From an uncultured Varibaculum sp. (GTDB lineage Bacteria > Actinomycetota > Actinomycetes > Actinomycetales > Actinomycetaceae), in NCBI GenBank assembly GCA_947253735.1, contig CAMYAU010000001.1, forward strand, positions 1 to 41,772: a stretch of DNA of 41,772 nucleotides, in the 5' to 3' direction. Under the pieces are notes generated by a model, which saw only the letters and a program-made list of their open reading frames with translations, did no database searches and was not told the DNA's origin. The translations under genes and the position numbers were made by a program. Positions 17,730 through 25,869 of the stretch are shown in pieces. The stretch's first letter is position 1. Each line of letters opens with the position of its first letter.

Positions 17730-17771
17730 GTAAAAATAAATCCGGCGAGAGGAAATATTTCCTCTCGCCGG
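17730..17771 (-). terminator. Terminator palindrome between convergent genes
   Basis: 17742-17771 is a perfect palindrome with a 14-bp stem and a TA centre. Read on the minus strand it is followed by ATTTATTTTTAC (17730-17741), which makes it a good terminator for the DUF3145/carrier-protein transcript. On the plus strand no T tract follows, although the hairpin could still stop RNA from the DUF4298 gene. Confidence 0.85.
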
Positions 17772-17905
17772 AAGGAATGTTAGGTTATTGTGCTTTTAAA
17801 GTTAGCTCAGATTTTTTACCATTTAGCCCCGACACGCCCAAATACAGCGATTTCTTTATTTTGAATACCGCTAGGACTTACCGAAAGCCTCTTTATAGTT
17901 TTGTT

Positions 17906-18340
17906 TTATTGATTTTGATAGAGAAGCGCCAGCTCCCCTAAAGTTTTACATTCCGCGATCTGAGTATCGGAGCGTTTTTCACCCAATTCCCCTTCAAGCC
18001 GCGCCACCACCGCATACAGCGAGATATCATCAAAATCCAACTGCGTTATCAGCCCCGTGTCCGGCTGCAAATCTGTCTGAGCACAGTCAGTTTCCACCGC
18101 AACAGCTTCCAAAAGACACGATATAACTGCTGAATCACCGCTAAATCTTTCCCAGGCAGGAGAAATATTTCCCGAGGACGCATCTGGGTAGCTACTACTA
18201 TTCTCCTCAGCCACAACCCCAGATTCCGCGGCAGGAACAGGCACAGATTCTCCCTCTCTCCCGCTTTCACTCTCCGATTCACCGGGCAGAGTCTTACCAA
18301 AATCGGCAAGTGCCGCTAGGGCATCAGCATCTAGCGCCAT
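17906..18340 (-). CDS. Acyl-carrier-like protein without the phosphopantetheine serine
   Basis: The 144-residue protein has an N-terminal helical segment (about 1-19), an acidic Ser/Glu-rich linker (about 20-65) and a C-terminal region resembling an acyl carrier protein: LDFDDISLYAVVARLEGELG, then a short acidic stretch and CKTLGELALLYQ. In a working carrier the fourfold context L-x-x-DSL holds the serine that receives phosphopantetheine; here the aligned residues read D-D-I, so that serine appears to be aspartate. I assign this by eye, with moderate confidence. The ATG follows the DUF3145 stop by one base (TGA, G, ATG), so the two genes are almost certainly cotranslated. DUF3145 normally neighbours the fatty acid synthase genes acpP and fabF in Actinobacteria, which supports a carrier-derived origin. 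Function unknown. Confidence 0.75.
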   Translation of the reverse strand: MALDADALAALADFGKTLPGESESESGREGESVPVPAAESGVVAEENSSSYPDASSGNISPAWERFSGDSAVISCLLEAVAVETDCAQTDLQPDTGLITQLDFDDISLYAVVARLEGELGEKRSDTQIAECKTLGELALLYQNQ

Positions 18341-18341
18341 C

Positions 18342-18839
18342 TCAGCCCACTCGATGTAGCCAGCGCACTGGCGCTCCGGCCCCTGCATAGCGGAAGGGTT
18401 CGAGTTCTTCATCCCAGGCGGTTCCCAGTGCGAGGTCCAGCAGGCGCCGTAACTCTTCTTGACTACCCTGCGAAAGTGCAACCCGCACCCGATCCTCTGG
18501 AACCACTACGTTACCCACCACGTCGGTTTGGGCGTGGAAGATTCCCAAATCGGGGGTATATGACCAGCGTCCCCCATTATTATTTACGGAGGCGTCCTCG
18601 GTTACCTCAAAACGCAAATGCTCCCAGCCACGCAGGGCAGAAGCAAGTTTAGCACCGGTACCAATCTGCCCTACCCAGGACAGTTCCGAGCGGAACATTC
18701 CTGGTTGAGCAGGCTGCTCCGTCCACTCTAAGTTGACGCGTTGATCTAGAACTGCGCCAACCGCCCATTCCACGTGACTAGAAAGCGCACGGGGGCATGA
18801 GTGTACGAAAAGTACACCGCGGGTGTAATCCTTGTTCAT
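18342..18839 (-). CDS. DUF3145 family protein
   Basis: The 165-residue protein is a clear member of DUF3145, an actinobacterial family of unknown function: TRGVLFVHSCPRALSSHVEWAVG, RVNLEWT, GTGAKLASALRGW, LRFEVTE, RWSYTPDLGIFHAQTDVVGN, VPEDRVR and the C-terminal GAPVRWLHRVG. The ATG has AAAGGAG just upstream. In streptomycetes the family sits next to the fatty acid synthase carrier and ketosynthase genes; here those are absent and the partner is a carrier-like gene lacking its serine. Confidence 0.92.
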   Translation of the reverse strand: MNKDYTRGVLFVHSCPRALSSHVEWAVGAVLDQRVNLEWTEQPAQPGMFRSELSWVGQIGTGAKLASALRGWEHLRFEVTEDASVNNNGGRWSYTPDLGIFHAQTDVVGNVVVPEDRVRVALSQGSQEELRRLLDLALGTAWDEELEPFRYAGAGAPVRWLHRVG

Positions 18840-19056
18840 CGCTTCTCCTTTAGTGTATTCGCAAGGTTCGTCTTCCCCAACGCCCTATACGCACTACAGA
18901 GTGATGACACGCGGTGTCTCACTTTCTATTTTGCCCTCGATGGCGATTTTCAACAACCCCAAAAGCCCCTGACCACCAATTTTGTGACCACTGAGGCTAA
19001 TGTGACACCTGTGGTTTTATGTGCGGGAGCTAGAGCATAAGCGTGGAGGCGGATTT

Positions 19057-19176
19057 ATGCCGAGGGGTCGGCTGACGGGAACCAGCGCGGGGTCTGGGTT
19101 TGGCAGACTCCGCATCGAAAGTTCAAACTTCGGATACCTAGCTGAAAAATATGAGATTCACCGGGTATGGGCATAA
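19057..19176 (+). CDS. Candidate small ORF, 39 residues
   Basis: An ATG at 19057 is preceded by TGGAGG (19044-19049) with seven bases between, one of the best ribosome binding sites in the window. It opens a 39-codon frame ending in TAA. The predicted peptide is basic and Gly/Arg-rich at its start (MPRGRLTGTSAGSGFGRLRI) and ends HRVWA. I recognise no family and no promoter. The overlapping hairpins mean the region might instead be a structured RNA or a decayed sequence. Confidence 0.3.
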   Translation: MPRGRLTGTSAGSGFGRLRIESSNFGYLAEKYEIHRVWA

Positions 19177-19268
19177 AACGACGATTAATACCGCTACGTT
19201 TTCCGAATTTCGTGGGCAGGAGGACAAACACAGCCCTCGCGCTAACCTACAACACCAGGATCTTTGCA

Positions 19269-19361
19269 GGGTCGAGGGCGGGGAAAGATGCGAGAGGGGG
19301 CTTGAGGCGAGCGCAGCAAGGCTCACCGGGGTCCCCCGAGTACTTTCCCCGCCCTCAACCC
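19269..19361 (+). repeat. Dispersed structured element, copy 2 (downstream of def)
   Basis: The core (19288-19342) matches copies 1 and 3 with few changes: GAGCC is GAGGC, GCGAAGC is GCGCAGC and the end reads GAGTA. The outer stem pairs 19269-19287 with 19343-19361, 18 base pairs with a single C-A mismatch at 19273/19357. Its sequence (GAGGGCGGGGAAAG on the left arm) is unrelated to the stem of copy 1 and only partly like that of copy 3. No T tract follows on either strand. It lies directly downstream of def, which is transcribed from the opposite strand. Confidence 0.88.
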
Positions 19362-19385
19362 AAAAGGGAACTGAACTTTAGGCTG

Positions 19386-19877
19386 CTACAGGCCTTTTTC
19401 GCGAATCGCTTTGAAAGCTTTGCGGCGAGTTAACCGATCCAGGCGATCAAGATAGAGGTGACCATCCAAATGGTCACATTCATGCTGGATACAACGCCCC
19501 ATCAGCTCTTCGCCCTCAACCACTTTCGGCTTGCCATCCAAGTCAATGCCTTCGGCACGCGCATACCAGGCGCGCTGGCAGGGAAAATAGAGTCCCGGTA
19601 CCGACAGGCAGCCTTCATCGCCGTCTTGGTATTCGTCCTCAGAAACTGCTACCAAGCGGGGATTGAGAATATAGTCGATTTCCCCATCAATATTCCAGGA
19701 AAAAGCCCGCAGCCCCACGCCAATCTGATTGGCAGCCAGCCCGGCACGCCCATCGGCATCCACCGTTTCCAGCAGGTCTTCCACCAACTGTTTGATATGT
19801 TCATCGATTTCGCCCACCGGTTCACAGGGGGTACGCAATATCGGGTCACCGATTACTCTAATTTCACGAAAAGCCAT
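19386..19877 (-). CDS. def: Peptide deformylase
   Basis: The enzyme removes the formyl group from the N-terminus of nascent proteins. The 163-residue protein carries all three family motifs: GLAANQIGVG (46-55), EGCLSVPG with metal ligand Cys90, and QHECDHLDG with ligands His132 and His136 and catalytic Glu133. The ATG lies two bases after the proS stop, with the GGAGG site inside the proS 3' end, so translation is coupled to proS. Dispersed element copy 2 follows the stop. Confidence 0.97.
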   Translation of the reverse strand: MAFREIRVIGDPILRTPCEPVGEIDEHIKQLVEDLLETVDADGRAGLAANQIGVGLRAFSWNIDGEIDYILNPRLVAVSEDEYQDGDEGCLSVPGLYFPCQRAWYARAEGIDLDGKPKVVEGEELMGRCIQHECDHLDGHLYLDRLDRLTRRKAFKAIREKGL

Positions 19878-19879
19878 GG

Positions 19880-21748
19880 TTATTCCTCCTCGCTGCCCGC
19901 TGCCGCCACAGCTGCTGGAACGATTTCTTCTGCCCGCGCATAGGCTTCCGCAAGATCCTTGCGCACCCTGTCACCTACATACTGGAAGGCGTCCGCAACC
20001 GCTATTTCCTGACGCTCGCCAGTGGCGCGGCAGCGCACTTCCACGGTTCCATCTTTCAGTCCGCGCCCAATCACTACCAGCCAGGGCATACCGAGCAGTT
20101 CGGCATCCTTGAACTTCACCCCAGCAGATACTTTCTTACGGTCATCAATCAAAGTATCAATCCCGGCGACGGTGAGCTGGTCACCTAGCGTTTGTGCGAC
20201 TTCGAAAAGTTCTGCCCCTTTGCCGGTAACCAGCACGTGTACCTGGAAGGGCGCCACATTGGTGGGCCATTTCAGCCCGACCTCATCGTGGTATTCCTCG
20301 GCGATGGCGGCCATTACCCGGGAAACCCCGATTCCGTAGGATCCCATGGTAACTACCCGTGATTTCCCGTTTTCATCCAGTACATTTAGCCCCAGGGCCT
20401 TGGAATATTTCTTTCCGAGGGCGAATATATGACCGATTTCGATCCCGCGGGCGGTCTGTAAGGCTCCGGAACCATCAGGCGCCGGATCTCCATCCCGCAC
20501 TTCTACGGCTTCGATAAACCCATCAGCTCGGAAATCTCTGCCGGCCACCAGGTGATAAATATGGGTGTCTTCTTTGCCGGCGCCCGCAATCCATTCGGTA
20601 CCTTCTACTACCCGCGGATCTAGGAGCAGGCGGGGGCTACCGGAAATGTTCCCGTCCTCGTCTACTTTCCGATCTGGGTGATCAGGGCCAGCACAAGTGG
20701 GCCCAGTGAATCCGGGAACGATATTGGGGTAGGCGGCCATATCTTCCGGGGTGGCCATCTCTACGTCTGCCCCTAGGGAGGCTTCGAGGCGGCGCATATC
20801 AATCTCGCGATCCCCTGGTACCCCCAAAAGTAGAACTTCCCGTTTGCCATCGGCATGGGTGGCAGCAACCATAAATGCTTTCAAAGTGTCAGCTTTAGTC
20901 CACTTCCGGCCATCTTCGCGGGGGAAATGCTCATTGGAATAATCCACTACCGCTTCAATGGTGTGTGCCCCAGGGGTTTTACGTTCGATCGCGGCGGGAA
21001 CTTGCGAATAATCTTTCGGCTCGGGCGCAATGGTGGTTACTGCCTCAACATTGGCCGCATAGCCACCCTGGGAACGCACGAAGGTATCTTCCCCAATAGC
21101 GCAGGGGAAAATAAACTCTTCCGAGCGCGAGCCGCCCATAGCACCCGCCATCGCAGAACAAATCACGAATTCCAGCCCCAGCCGTGAGTAAATCCGCTGA
21201 TAGGCACGGCGCTGCTGCTGGTAGGAGACTTCTAGTCCCTCGTCATCGATATTGAAAGAGTAGGCGTCCTTCATAATGAATTCGCGTCCGCGAATCAGTC
21301 CTGCCCGCGGGCGCGCCTCGTCCCGATACTTTTCCTTAATCTGGTAGAGGACGACCGGCAAATCCTTGTAGGACGAATAAAAGTCTTTCACCAGCAGGGT
21401 GAACATTTCTTCGTGAGTAGGTGCCAACAGGTAGTCAGCGCCCTTGCGATCCTGCAGCTTAAACAGGGAAGGCCCGAACTCTTCCCAACGGTTGGTCGCT
21501 TCATAGGGTTCGCGCGGCAAAAGTACCGGGAAAGCCACTTCTAAGGCTCCGATCCGGTCCATTTCTTCACGCACTACCGCTTCTACACGCCTAATCGTGC
21601 GCAGCCCTAGCGGGGTCCAAGTGTAGATCCCGGGTGCGGCGCGGCGAATATAGCCCGCGCGCACCAGCAGTTTATGGGAATCCACCTCGGCGTCTACCGG
21701 GTCTTCCCGCAAAGTCCTAACAAAATAAGTCGACATATTGTAAGCCAC
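19880..21748 (-). CDS. proS: Prolyl-tRNA synthetase
   Basis: This class II synthetase charges tRNA-Pro. The 622 residues fit the bacterial form with an editing insertion between motifs 2 and 3. Motif 1 lies in the N-terminal region (RRAAPGIYTWTPLGLRTIRR), APTHEEMFT and RDEARPRAGLIRGREFIMKDAYSF form the motif 2 region, MGSYGIGVSR is motif 3, and the C-terminal anticodon-binding domain is complete. Candidate starts are the GTG at 21748 and an ATG four codons later; neither has a good ribosome binding site. TACTAA lies ten bases before the GTG as a possible -10 box, so a very short or absent leader is possible. def follows two bases after the stop. Confidence 0.96.
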   Translation of the reverse strand: MAYNMSTYFVRTLREDPVDAEVDSHKLLVRAGYIRRAAPGIYTWTPLGLRTIRRVEAVVREEMDRIGALEVAFPVLLPREPYEATNRWEEFGPSLFKLQDRKGADYLLAPTHEEMFTLLVKDFYSSYKDLPVVLYQIKEKYRDEARPRAGLIRGREFIMKDAYSFNIDDEGLEVSYQQQRRAYQRIYSRLGLEFVICSAMAGAMGGSRSEEFIFPCAIGEDTFVRSQGGYAANVEAVTTIAPEPKDYSQVPAAIERKTPGAHTIEAVVDYSNEHFPREDGRKWTKADTLKAFMVAATHADGKREVLLLGVPGDREIDMRRLEASLGADVEMATPEDMAAYPNIVPGFTGPTCAGPDHPDRKVDEDGNISGSPRLLLDPRVVEGTEWIAGAGKEDTHIYHLVAGRDFRADGFIEAVEVRDGDPAPDGSGALQTARGIEIGHIFALGKKYSKALGLNVLDENGKSRVVTMGSYGIGVSRVMAAIAEEYHDEVGLKWPTNVAPFQVHVLVTGKGAELFEVAQTLGDQLTVAGIDTLIDDRKKVSAGVKFKDAELLGMPWLVVIGRGLKDGTVEVRCRATGERQEIAVADAFQYVGDRVRKDLAEAYARAEEIVPAAVAAAGSEEE

Positions 21749-21913
21749 GTTCGCCAGTTTAGTAGATGATTCAAAGGAACCTAAACCGCGCCGTCCTTAC
21801 AGGAATCTTGTGAAAGCTTTCTGCACTAGGTGCGTGGGAGCTATCTGGTAGATCCGCGCGAGCGAGAAGTTTTTCCTCCCCGCGGGAAAAGTCTCCAGGC
21901 TTTTGGATTTTGG

Positions 21914-22002
21914 GGCAGGAGTGGGAAAAGATGCGAGAGGGGCCTTGAGCCGAGCGCAGCAAGGCTCACCGGGGTCCCCCGAGCGCTTTTCCCGCTCCTG
22001 CC
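21914..22002 (+). repeat. Dispersed structured element, copy 3 (downstream of ispG)
   Basis: The core (21931-21985) matches copy 1 except that GGGGGC reads GGGGCC and GCGAAGC reads GCGCAGC. The outer stem pairs 21914-21930 with 21986-22002 over 17 base pairs with one T-G wobble; the left arm reads GGCAGGAGTGGGAAAAG. The stem differs in sequence from those of copies 1 and 2 yet stays paired. The element ends eight bases from the ispG stop on the opposite strand and lies 165 bases from the proS start. The rest of the 21749-22010 gap holds nothing else I can name. Confidence 0.9.
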
Positions 22003-22010
22003 TAACTAGG

Positions 22011-23159
22011 CTATACGGTTACCTCGACTTCGCCGGAGCCTTCTTCTAGGCCCAGCAGTTCCGCTTGGCGATGCGCTTCCGCAATCAAGGTGGACACGAT
22101 TTCTTCCTCGGGAACCGTCTTTATTACTTTACCTTTGATAAAGATCTTTCCTTTGCCGTTACCACTGGCCACCCCGAGGTCGGCCTCACGTGCTTCACCG
22201 GGACCGTTGACGATACACCCCATAACCGCAACTCGCAGCGGCACTTTGATTTCATCCTTAAGGGCATCAGTAACCTCATTGGCTAATGAACAAACATCCA
22301 CCTGTGATCGTCCACATGAGGGACAGGAGACAATCTCGAGGGTACGTTCCTTCAGCCCCATAGACTGTAGGATTTCCACTCCAACTTTTATCTCTTCCAC
22401 CGGATCAGCAGACAGAGAAACCCGAATGGTGTCCCCGATTCCTTGGCGGAGCAAGGCACCGAAGGCGGTCGCCGATTTGATAGTTCCCTGGAATTGGGGG
22501 CCTGCCTCGGTTACCCCTAGGTGCAGCGGCCAATCCCCCATTTCGCTAAGGATCTCATAGGCGCGAATCATCGTCACCGGGTCATGGTGTTTAACCGAGA
22601 TCGCAAAGTCATGAAAATCGTATTGTTCAAAGAGCCGCGCCTCATTAACCGCGGATTCTGCCAAAGCTTCCGGGGTGGCTTTGCCGTGTCGTGCCATTAC
22701 CCGCGGGTCCAGGGAACCGGCATTAATCCCAATCCTGAGGGCGGTACCGTGTTTGCGGGCACATTTGGTGATTTCTTCTACCTGGTCATCAAATTTGCGG
22801 ATATTTCCCGGGTTTACCCGCACCCCGGCGCACCCGCCTTCAATCGCCGCAAAGACATATTTGGGTTGGAAATGAATGTCTGCAACCACCGGAATAGTAG
22901 ATTTTTCAGCGATTATCGGCAACGCCTCCGCGTCATCGGCGCTAGGGCAGGCCACCCGGACAATATCGCACCCAGCTGCGGTTAGTTCCGCTATCTGCTG
23001 CAAGGTGGCGCCAATATCGGTGGTTTTAGTGGTGCACATGGATTGCACGCTAATCGGGGCGTCTCCCCCGATGGCCACGTTCCCGCAATGTATCTTCCGA
23101 GTTTTTTTCCGCGGGAAACCCGCTGGTTTTATTTCCGGCATTCCTAGTTCAACACTCAC
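22011..23159 (-). CDS. ispG: 4-hydroxy-3-methylbut-2-en-1-yl diphosphate synthase
   Basis: This is an iron-sulfur enzyme of the MEP isoprenoid pathway (also called GcpE) that converts the cyclic diphosphate MEcPP to HMBPP. The 382-residue length is standard for the bacterial form. An N-terminal TIM-barrel region contains GGDAPISVQSMCTTKTTD and VADIHFQPKY. The C-terminal cluster domain carries the cysteines of SCPSCGRSQVD and GCIVNGPGEA. It lies downstream of rseP and dxr on the same strand, in the usual actinobacterial order, separated from rseP by 138 bases. Confidence 0.97.
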   Translation of the reverse strand: MSVELGMPEIKPAGFPRKKTRKIHCGNVAIGGDAPISVQSMCTTKTTDIGATLQQIAELTAAGCDIVRVACPSADDAEALPIIAEKSTIPVVADIHFQPKYVFAAIEGGCAGVRVNPGNIRKFDDQVEEITKCARKHGTALRIGINAGSLDPRVMARHGKATPEALAESAVNEARLFEQYDFHDFAISVKHHDPVTMIRAYEILSEMGDWPLHLGVTEAGPQFQGTIKSATAFGALLRQGIGDTIRVSLSADPVEEIKVGVEILQSMGLKERTLEIVSCPSCGRSQVDVCSLANEVTDALKDEIKVPLRVAVMGCIVNGPGEAREADLGVASGNGKGKIFIKGKVIKTVPEEEIVSTLIAEAHRQAELLGLEEGSGEVEVTV

Positions 23160-23297
23160 GTTCCTATTATGACGCCTGAGCCGCTAAACCCCTACTTTCC
23201 CTAAGAGACGCCACGTCTACCTGCGCAGATAATCGCAGTCTTTCGGATTTCTGAGGAAGCTCCTTAGGAGTGAGACCGTGAATACGAGACGAGGCAG

Positions 23298-24587
23298 TTA
23301 AGGCAAGCGAATCGGGTCAACGATATCTGCCACCATTAGCAGGATGGTCATCGCTATCAACAGTCCCGCCACCACATAGGTTAGCGGAACGGCTTTCGCG
23401 GCATCAATCGGCCCCGGAGCGGGACGCGAACGCAACCGAGCATAACTGTTCTTGATTCCTTGCCAACAGGCACCGGCAATATGTCCCCCATCTAAGGGCG
23501 GTAGCGGAATCAGATTGAATACAAACAGCGCCATATTTAGGGAGGCCAGCAGGGATAGCATTCCTCCAGCGCGGTCAGCAAAAGTAATTTGAGTAGCCGG
23601 GGCAGAACCGATTTCTCCCGCAATACGCCCTACGCCAAGTACCGACATGATTCCGGAGCTATCTCGCGGGGTGTCGGTAAATAACGCAACCCCTACATCC
23701 CATACTGCGACCGGTAGTTTTAGGACTACTGCTCCGGTTTGGTAGAACATTTGCCACATGGTTTGCCCATAGGTTGCCAACCCGGTACTTTGCCTCACCG
23801 AACGGGCATAGAGACCCGCTTTACCCTCTACCCCGGAAAGGCGCAGGTCAATAACTTCCACACCTCGCTGAACCGAAACTGTGGCATCTCCATGGGTAGC
23901 TCCAGCGTATTTACGCAGATCATCCCAGGAGCTGATTTTATTTCCATCCCAGGCAAGCAATTTGTCTCCCGGTTTAATCCCAGCTTTAGCTGCCGGCGAA
24001 GGCTGGGCGCCAGCTTGGGAACAATCAACCACCTGTCCTGATTTTAGGCAGACGGCTTTATCAACCGTGGTGGTAGGGGTGGCAATCCCGATCCCCAGCA
24101 TCGCTACCCCCATCAGTACGAACGCCAGGAATAGATTCATTACTGGCCCGCCAAACATCACCACTAGGCGACGCGAGACCGGCAGGTTATAAAAGGCACG
24201 CGGACGCTGCTCGAGGGGAATCTCTGACAGAGAGGTATCGCGGGCTTCCTGTGACCAGGTAGGAACCAAGTTTTGGGCTTGCTCCGCATCCAAGGCGCGT
24301 GCCTGGCGCACCGTAAGTTTCTTTCCCCCTAGTTTGTAGCCGAATTGGTCCGGGTCGCCCGGCCCATACATTCCTAGGATCCGGCAATACCCCCCTAAGA
24401 GGAAGGCTTTAACACCATACTCGGTTTCCCCACGTTTACGCGAAAACAAGGTGGGACCAAAACCAATCATGAATTGGGGAACAAGCGCCCCAAACTTCTT
24501 AGCAGGCAGCAGATGTCCACATTCGTGCAGGCCAATAGAGATAATCAGCCCAAAAACTAAAATTATTATTCCCAGCAAAAACGCCAT
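23298..24587 (-). CDS. rseP: Site-2 metalloprotease, RseP/Rip1 family
   Basis: This membrane-embedded zinc protease performs regulated intramembrane proteolysis, for example of anti-sigma factors. The 429 residues start with a hydrophobic helix containing the HECGH zinc motif at residues 21-25. A single PDZ domain (about 190-250, containing AGIKPGDKLLAWDGN) follows, then the second conserved segment NLIPLPPLDGGH with the metal-binding aspartate, and a C-terminal transmembrane helix. The mycobacterial counterpart is Rip1. The gene starts nine bases after the dxr stop, in the conserved order dxr-rseP-ispG. Its substrate here is unknown. Confidence 0.95.
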   Translation of the reverse strand: MAFLLGIIILVFGLIISIGLHECGHLLPAKKFGALVPQFMIGFGPTLFSRKRGETEYGVKAFLLGGYCRILGMYGPGDPDQFGYKLGGKKLTVRQARALDAEQAQNLVPTWSQEARDTSLSEIPLEQRPRAFYNLPVSRRLVVMFGGPVMNLFLAFVLMGVAMLGIGIATPTTTVDKAVCLKSGQVVDCSQAGAQPSPAAKAGIKPGDKLLAWDGNKISSWDDLRKYAGATHGDATVSVQRGVEVIDLRLSGVEGKAGLYARSVRQSTGLATYGQTMWQMFYQTGAVVLKLPVAVWDVGVALFTDTPRDSSGIMSVLGVGRIAGEIGSAPATQITFADRAGGMLSLLASLNMALFVFNLIPLPPLDGGHIAGACWQGIKNSYARLRSRPAPGPIDAAKAVPLTYVVAGLLIAMTILLMVADIVDPIRLP

Positions 24588-24596
24588 GGGGATAGC

Positions 24597-25811
24597 CTAC
24601 CTAGCGTTCATGACAATTTCCTGAGCCTTAGTTTTCGCCCAGGTTTGTGCGTTCATGATTTGCGCTAAATCCGGATTTTTCACCCCGGTATATTCGGATA
24701 ATACTTGCGCTAGAGAATCCACTATTTGCAGGTAGCGCAAGTTTCCTTGCAAGAAGGAATCAACGAACACTTCATTAGCAGCGTTATAGACTGCCGGGTG
24801 AGAGTCCGATGCCGCCACTGCGGCTCGGGCCAGTTTTATCGCCGGGAATGTCTCATGGTCTACCGGTTCAAAAATCCACTGCTGAGCACTGGTGAAGTCC
24901 AAAGGAGTGACCGTTTTTTCTAGGCGCTCCGGCCAATCAAGCCCCAAAGCAATTGGCAGGCGCATATCCGGTGGGGAGGCTTGCAAAATAGTGGCCCCAT
25001 CCTGCCAGGTAACCCCGGAGTGAATAATCGACTGCGGGTGAATCACCGGCACAATGTTCTCGGGAGCCACATCAAAGAGGAGGTGAGCTTCAATCAGCTC
25101 TAGCCCCTTGTTTACCAAGGTGGAGGAATTAATAGTCACCACTGGCCCCATCGACCAGGTGGGATGATTAAGGGCCTGCTGCGCACTCACGCCCTCCAAA
25201 TCCGTACGCTGCTTACCCCGGAACGGCCCGCCGGAGGCGGTGAGAATAATCTGACTCACTTCACTGTACCCATCCTGGTTTACACTGGTGAGTCCCTTAT
25301 GGTGAATACCAGAAGCCAAAGCCTGGGCAATCGCCGAATGCTCGGAATCTACCGGCACGATTTGCCCGGGACGCTGGCAGGCAGCTTTTACTAAGGCGCC
25401 ACCCACTATCAAAGATTCCTTATTCGCCAGCGCCAGAGTGGCGCCACTTTCCAAGGCGGCCAAAGTAGGAGCCAGCCCCACTCCGCCGGTAATTCCGTTG
25501 AGTACTACCGCTTCTCGACTGGCTCTCCCCGCTACCCGGGCACTCGCGTCTTCCCCGGTCAAGACCTCAGGTTGATATTTTTCTCCCCTAGGGAGTTCCG
25601 CAGCTAGCGCACTAGCGAACTCTTCGCCCTTATCTAGAGAAATCGCCACCATCTCGGGGCGAAAATGCGCAGCTTGGCGCGCCAGTAAAGCTAGGTTAGC
25701 TCCCCCGGCACTGAGGGCGCGGACACAAAAACGCCCAGGATTTTGAGTAATTACTTCTAGTGCTTGGGTGCCGATAGATCCAGTGGACCCCAAGATGAAA
25801 ACGTCGCGCAC
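24597..25811 (-). CDS. dxr: 1-deoxy-D-xylulose 5-phosphate reductoisomerase
   Basis: The enzyme catalyses the committed step of the MEP pathway, converting DXP to MEP with NADPH. The 404 residues include the NADPH-binding GSTGSIGTQALEV near the N-terminus, ALANKESLIVGG, PVDSEHSA, TASGGPFRG, the NHPTWSMG segment and STLVNKGLELIEAH. I chose the GTG at 25811 because GGAAGGGG lies about four bases upstream; a TTG five codons earlier would overlap that site. Together with ispG it shows the organism uses the MEP route. Confidence 0.96.
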   Translation of the reverse strand: MRDVFILGSTGSIGTQALEVITQNPGRFCVRALSAGGANLALLARQAAHFRPEMVAISLDKGEEFASALAAELPRGEKYQPEVLTGEDASARVAGRASREAVVLNGITGGVGLAPTLAALESGATLALANKESLIVGGALVKAACQRPGQIVPVDSEHSAIAQALASGIHHKGLTSVNQDGYSEVSQIILTASGGPFRGKQRTDLEGVSAQQALNHPTWSMGPVVTINSSTLVNKGLELIEAHLLFDVAPENIVPVIHPQSIIHSGVTWQDGATILQASPPDMRLPIALGLDWPERLEKTVTPLDFTSAQQWIFEPVDHETFPAIKLARAAVAASDSHPAVYNAANEVFVDSFLQGNLRYLQIVDSLAQVLSEYTGVKNPDLAQIMNAQTWAKTKAQEIVMNAR

Positions 25812-25869
25812 TGTACCCCTTCCCAATATGCAGAAATACTTTATCGGCTTTTATGCCGGAATTAACCGC

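Larger units (their letters stand above)
18840..19385. other. 546-base intergenic region with small ORF, hairpins and repeat copy 2
   Basis: The region separates DUF3145 from def, both on the minus strand. From left to right it holds a 13-base inverted repeat GACAC-GCG-GTGTC (18906-18918) upstream of DUF3145, which could be an operator. Next comes a candidate small ORF (19057-19176), whose first part overlaps two hairpins (19059-19072 and 19087-19113, 5 and 10 bp stems). Dispersed element copy 2 (19269-19361) ends 24 bases from the def stop. Confidence 0.6.

Noticed and set aside
19269..22002. Dispersed element copies 2 and 3 as ordinary terminators of def and ispG
   Set aside because: Their position after the stop codons fits, but no T tract follows on either strand and the constant 55-base core is unusual for a terminator loop; copy 1 lies far behind an existing perfect terminator.
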